In this document: positions 61,906 through 64,000 of the stretch, piece by piece
Layout of the letters: each line of letters begins with the position of its first letter
How positions within the stretch are numbered: position 1 is the stretch's first letter
From: Microcoleus sp036705565
GTDB lineage: Bacteria; Cyanobacteriota; Cyanobacteriia; Cyanobacteriales; Microcoleaceae
Reading direction: 5' to 3' (one strand)
Length of the DNA stretch: 64,000 bases
NCBI GenBank assembly: GCA_036705565.1
Contig: JAUBUY010000019.1
Position numbers and translations under genes: made by a program
The notes under the pieces: generated by a model
Databases searched by the model: none
What the model saw: the letters and a program-made list of their open reading frames with translations, nothing else
Told to the model about the DNA's origin: nothing

Positions 61906-63798
61906 ATGTTTTTTCAAGAAGCAGATCCAGAAAATAAGCTCAGTAATATTAGCAGGAATCATAAACAAACTGCTCCCAATCTGACTAATAGAACAGGCTA
62001 CCAACAGATTTCAAAAAAAAGAATCCAGAATTCACCAGAGACCAATATTTCCGAAGCTTATAGTGTTAGTTTGTGCGAATTGCAGCAGATGGAGCGAGCA
62101 ATGGAACAGCTAAAGCAGGATTTGAAAGCTAGCGAATCTCGGTTTAGGAATGTGATCGAAAAAAATGCCGACGGCATCGCAATCGTTAACAAGCTAGGAC
62201 TTGTCTGTTTTGCCAACCAGTCAGCAGAAGCGCTGTTTAACTGCACCGCAGATGAACTTTTAGGGCAAGCATTTTTTGGCAATTTAGTAGTAGAAGTTTC
62301 CGCTTGTGACCTTGAGATGGCGACGGATATTATTCCCCAAGTTGGAAAAACAGAAGCACCAGGAACTCGCGTCGTGCAAACAGAAGTTGAAGCTATTCGC
62401 AAGCAAAAAGCAAATGCTGTAGTAGAAATGCGGGTGGTGGAAACGGAATGGGACGGAGAAATGGCTTATTTAGCTACGCTGCGGGACATTACCGATCGCA
62501 AGCGCGCAGAAGAAATGCTTTGGTTGTACGATCGAGCTATCGCAGCTACTAGCACCGGAGTTACGATTTCTGACGCCACTGACCCCGAAAATCCAATTAT
62601 TTATTGCAATCCCGCATTTGAAAGCATGACAGGTTATCGGCGGCAGGAAATTATCGGAAAAAACGGCCGATTTTTGCACGGAAGCGATACGGATCCGGCG
62701 GCAGTAGAAATAATTCGCCAAGCCTTGCAAGCAGAAAGCGAATGCAAGGTAATATTAAAGAATTACCGCAAAGATGGAACCGCTTTCTGGAATTGTTTCT
62801 CCATATCTCCCGTGCGCGATCGAATGGGCCAATTAACTCATTTTATTGGCGTACAGAGAGACATCACTGAGCGCAAACAAGCCGAAGAAGCCTTGCATAA
62901 TTCCGAAGCACAAAGCCGAGAACAAGCAGCTCAACTAGCAGCCACACTGGAGCAACTAAAAGCCACTAATTCCCAATTAGTTCAAAGCGAAAAAATGTCT
63001 AGTTTGGGATTGCTACTTGCCGGCGTCGCTCACGAAATTAACAACCCAGTCAGCTTCATTTACGGCAATCTCGCTCATCTGACCAATTATACTCAAGACT
63101 TGTTCGATCACCTCGAACTCTATCAACAACACTATCCTAATCCAGTCGCAGAAATTCAAGAGCAAAGAGAAAAAAATGATCTAGATTTTTTAGCTGAAGA
63201 TTTACCTAAAATACTATCTTCAATGAGCGTTGGTGTCGAGCGGATTTGCCAGATTGTGCAGTCGCTGCGGAACTTTTCGCGACACGACGATTCACAGATG
63301 AAACCCGTTAACCTCCACGAAGGTATTGACAGCACGCTGTTAATTCTCAATCACCGTTTGAAAGGAAACGCAGAAAAGCCACCAATTCAAATTGTAAAAC
63401 AATACGGAGACTTGCCACCTGTCGAGTGTTTTGCCGGGCCGATAAATCAAGTTTTTATGAATATTCTCAGCAATGCGATCGATGCTTTAGAAGATGCCAA
63501 CAGTAGGCAAACTTGTCGAGAAATGCTAGAAAATCCCAGCCAGATTATGATTGGTACGGAAGTTGTCGGCAATTTTGTAGAAATTAAAATTGCCGACAAC
63601 GGCCCTGGAATAACTGAGGAAGTCAAACAGCAGATATTCGATACATTTTTTACTACCAAGCCCATTGGCAAAGGCACGGGAATGGGTTTGTCAATTAGCT
63701 ATCAAATTATTGTAGAAAGACACAAAGGCGAATTATATTGTAATTCGGAATTGGGCAAGGGCACGGAATTTGCTATCAGAATTCCGATCGCACCTTAG
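61906..63798 (+). CDS. PAS-domain sensor histidine kinase
   Basis: A 630-residue soluble kinase. A helical N-terminus is followed by PAS 1 (about 75-195, IVNKLGLVCFANQSAEALFN), PAS 2 with PAC (about 205-325; NPAFESMTGYRRQEIIGKNG, the LOV-like GRFLHGSD replaces the flavin Cys motif NCRFLQ), a coiled coil, and the kinase core. The phospho-acceptor is H376 in GVAHEINNPVSF. The ATP domain has NILSNAIDAL (N-box), IADNGPGITEEV and GTGMGLSISYQI. The core is of the DctB/NtrB-like HPK4 type. There is no receiver domain and no partner gene before the window end. Confidence 0.93.
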   Translation: MFFQEADPENKLSNISRNHKQTAPNLTNRTGYQQISKKRIQNSPETNISEAYSVSLCELQQMERAMEQLKQDLKASESRFRNVIEKNADGIAIVNKLGLVCFANQSAEALFNCTADELLGQAFFGNLVVEVSACDLEMATDIIPQVGKTEAPGTRVVQTEVEAIRKQKANAVVEMRVVETEWDGEMAYLATLRDITDRKRAEEMLWLYDRAIAATSTGVTISDATDPENPIIYCNPAFESMTGYRRQEIIGKNGRFLHGSDTDPAAVEIIRQALQAESECKVILKNYRKDGTAFWNCFSISPVRDRMGQLTHFIGVQRDITERKQAEEALHNSEAQSREQAAQLAATLEQLKATNSQLVQSEKMSSLGLLLAGVAHEINNPVSFIYGNLAHLTNYTQDLFDHLELYQQHYPNPVAEIQEQREKNDLDFLAEDLPKILSSMSVGVERICQIVQSLRNFSRHDDSQMKPVNLHEGIDSTLLILNHRLKGNAEKPPIQIVKQYGDLPPVECFAGPINQVFMNILSNAIDALEDANSRQTCREMLENPSQIMIGTEVVGNFVEIKIADNGPGITEEVKQQIFDTFFTTKPIGKGTGMGLSISYQIIVERHKGELYCNSELGKGTEFAIRIPIAP

Positions 63799-63872
63799 CG
63801 CGGAATGTGCAATCTACACGTTACCAACTTGATATATAGGCAAACAAGCGAGGGGGACTCGCACTCCTACAA

Positions 63873-63918
63873 AACGAGAAAAATCGTTTTTTCTCGTTCC
63901 CAGACTCTGGCTGGGAAC
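63873..63918. repeat. Two adjoining palindromes after the PAS kinase
   Basis: AACGAGAAAAATCG / TTTTTTCTCGTT, then GTTCCCAG-ACTCTGG-CTGGGAAC. Another GC palindrome (GGGCGTCCCGCCC, from 63974) runs into the window edge. Confidence 0.7.
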
Positions 63919-64000
63919 GCATACTTAGGATCGCGAATTAAATAACTTACAATTTTAATTGTTATTGTGGGATGGGCGTCCCGCCCGTCCAAAAAGGACG

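Overview
The window looks like chromosomal DNA of a filamentous, non-heterocystous-type cyanobacterium (Oscillatoriales; Microcoleus or Oscillatoria-like is my inference). Support: very frequent GCGATCGC (HIP1) octamers, heptameric short tandem repeats (GATTTTA, TGTTGAC, TGCCCAA), many palindromic dispersed repeats, and cyanobacterial versions of gshA, clpC, gltD, purH and DUF4079. No rRNA, prophage or CRISPR array is visible. One tRNA gene (Met, CAT) is present.

Layout. 1-2150: two IS605-type TnpB units in mirror image, each with a small divergent ribbon-helix-helix-like gene; one is cut by the window edge, the other is a frameshifted pseudogene with its right end still recognisable. 2331-6902: a four-gene minus-strand signalling operon (SpoIIE-type phosphatase, HATPase anti-sigma-like protein, STAS-like antagonist, PAS-adenylate cyclase). 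7566-16166: housekeeping (mnmA, nnr), small exported or peptidoglycan-binding proteins, TerB-like protein, M61 peptidase coupled to a Crp-type regulator. 16327-20902: CysQ-like phosphatase, glycosyltransferase, GH13 amylase with starch-binding domain. 21191-24330: Rpn nuclease, a vMAP-N-like protein joined to an Rpn remnant, and a two-gene graspetide (ATP-grasp RiPP) locus, the most interesting accessory feature. 24384-35473: HD-domain protein, conserved hypothetical, AI-2E-type permease, gshA, trmL, LysM-M23 peptidase, tRNA-Met, two peroxiredoxins. 35807-43539: a giant polytopic membrane protein, Uma2 endonuclease, clpC. 43811-45617: an intact TnpB element abutting a solitary copy of its own right end. 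45613-54959: Yip1-like protein, hydrolase-like protein, glycosyltransferase, YjbQ, SOUL protein, REC-EAL phosphodiesterase, SPFH pseudogene, cysA, gltD. 55480-63798: deleted ISL3 element, DUF4079, ankyrin protein, 2OG-Fe(II) oxygenase, purH, PAS histidine kinase.

How genes work together: the partner-switching operon plus cyclase, the Crp-like regulator, the EAL protein and the PAS kinase form a rich signalling complement. Metabolic genes cover sulfate uptake and PAP(S) handling (cysA, CysQ-like), glutathione (gshA), peroxide defence, nitrogen assimilation (gltD), purines (purH), alpha-glucan turnover and tRNA modification (mnmA, trmL). Intergenic space is unusually rich in small repeats: a 134-bp MITE in two near-identical copies, a 29-bp element twice lying in frame inside proteins, nested palindromes, and heptamer arrays that in two cases run right up to start codons.
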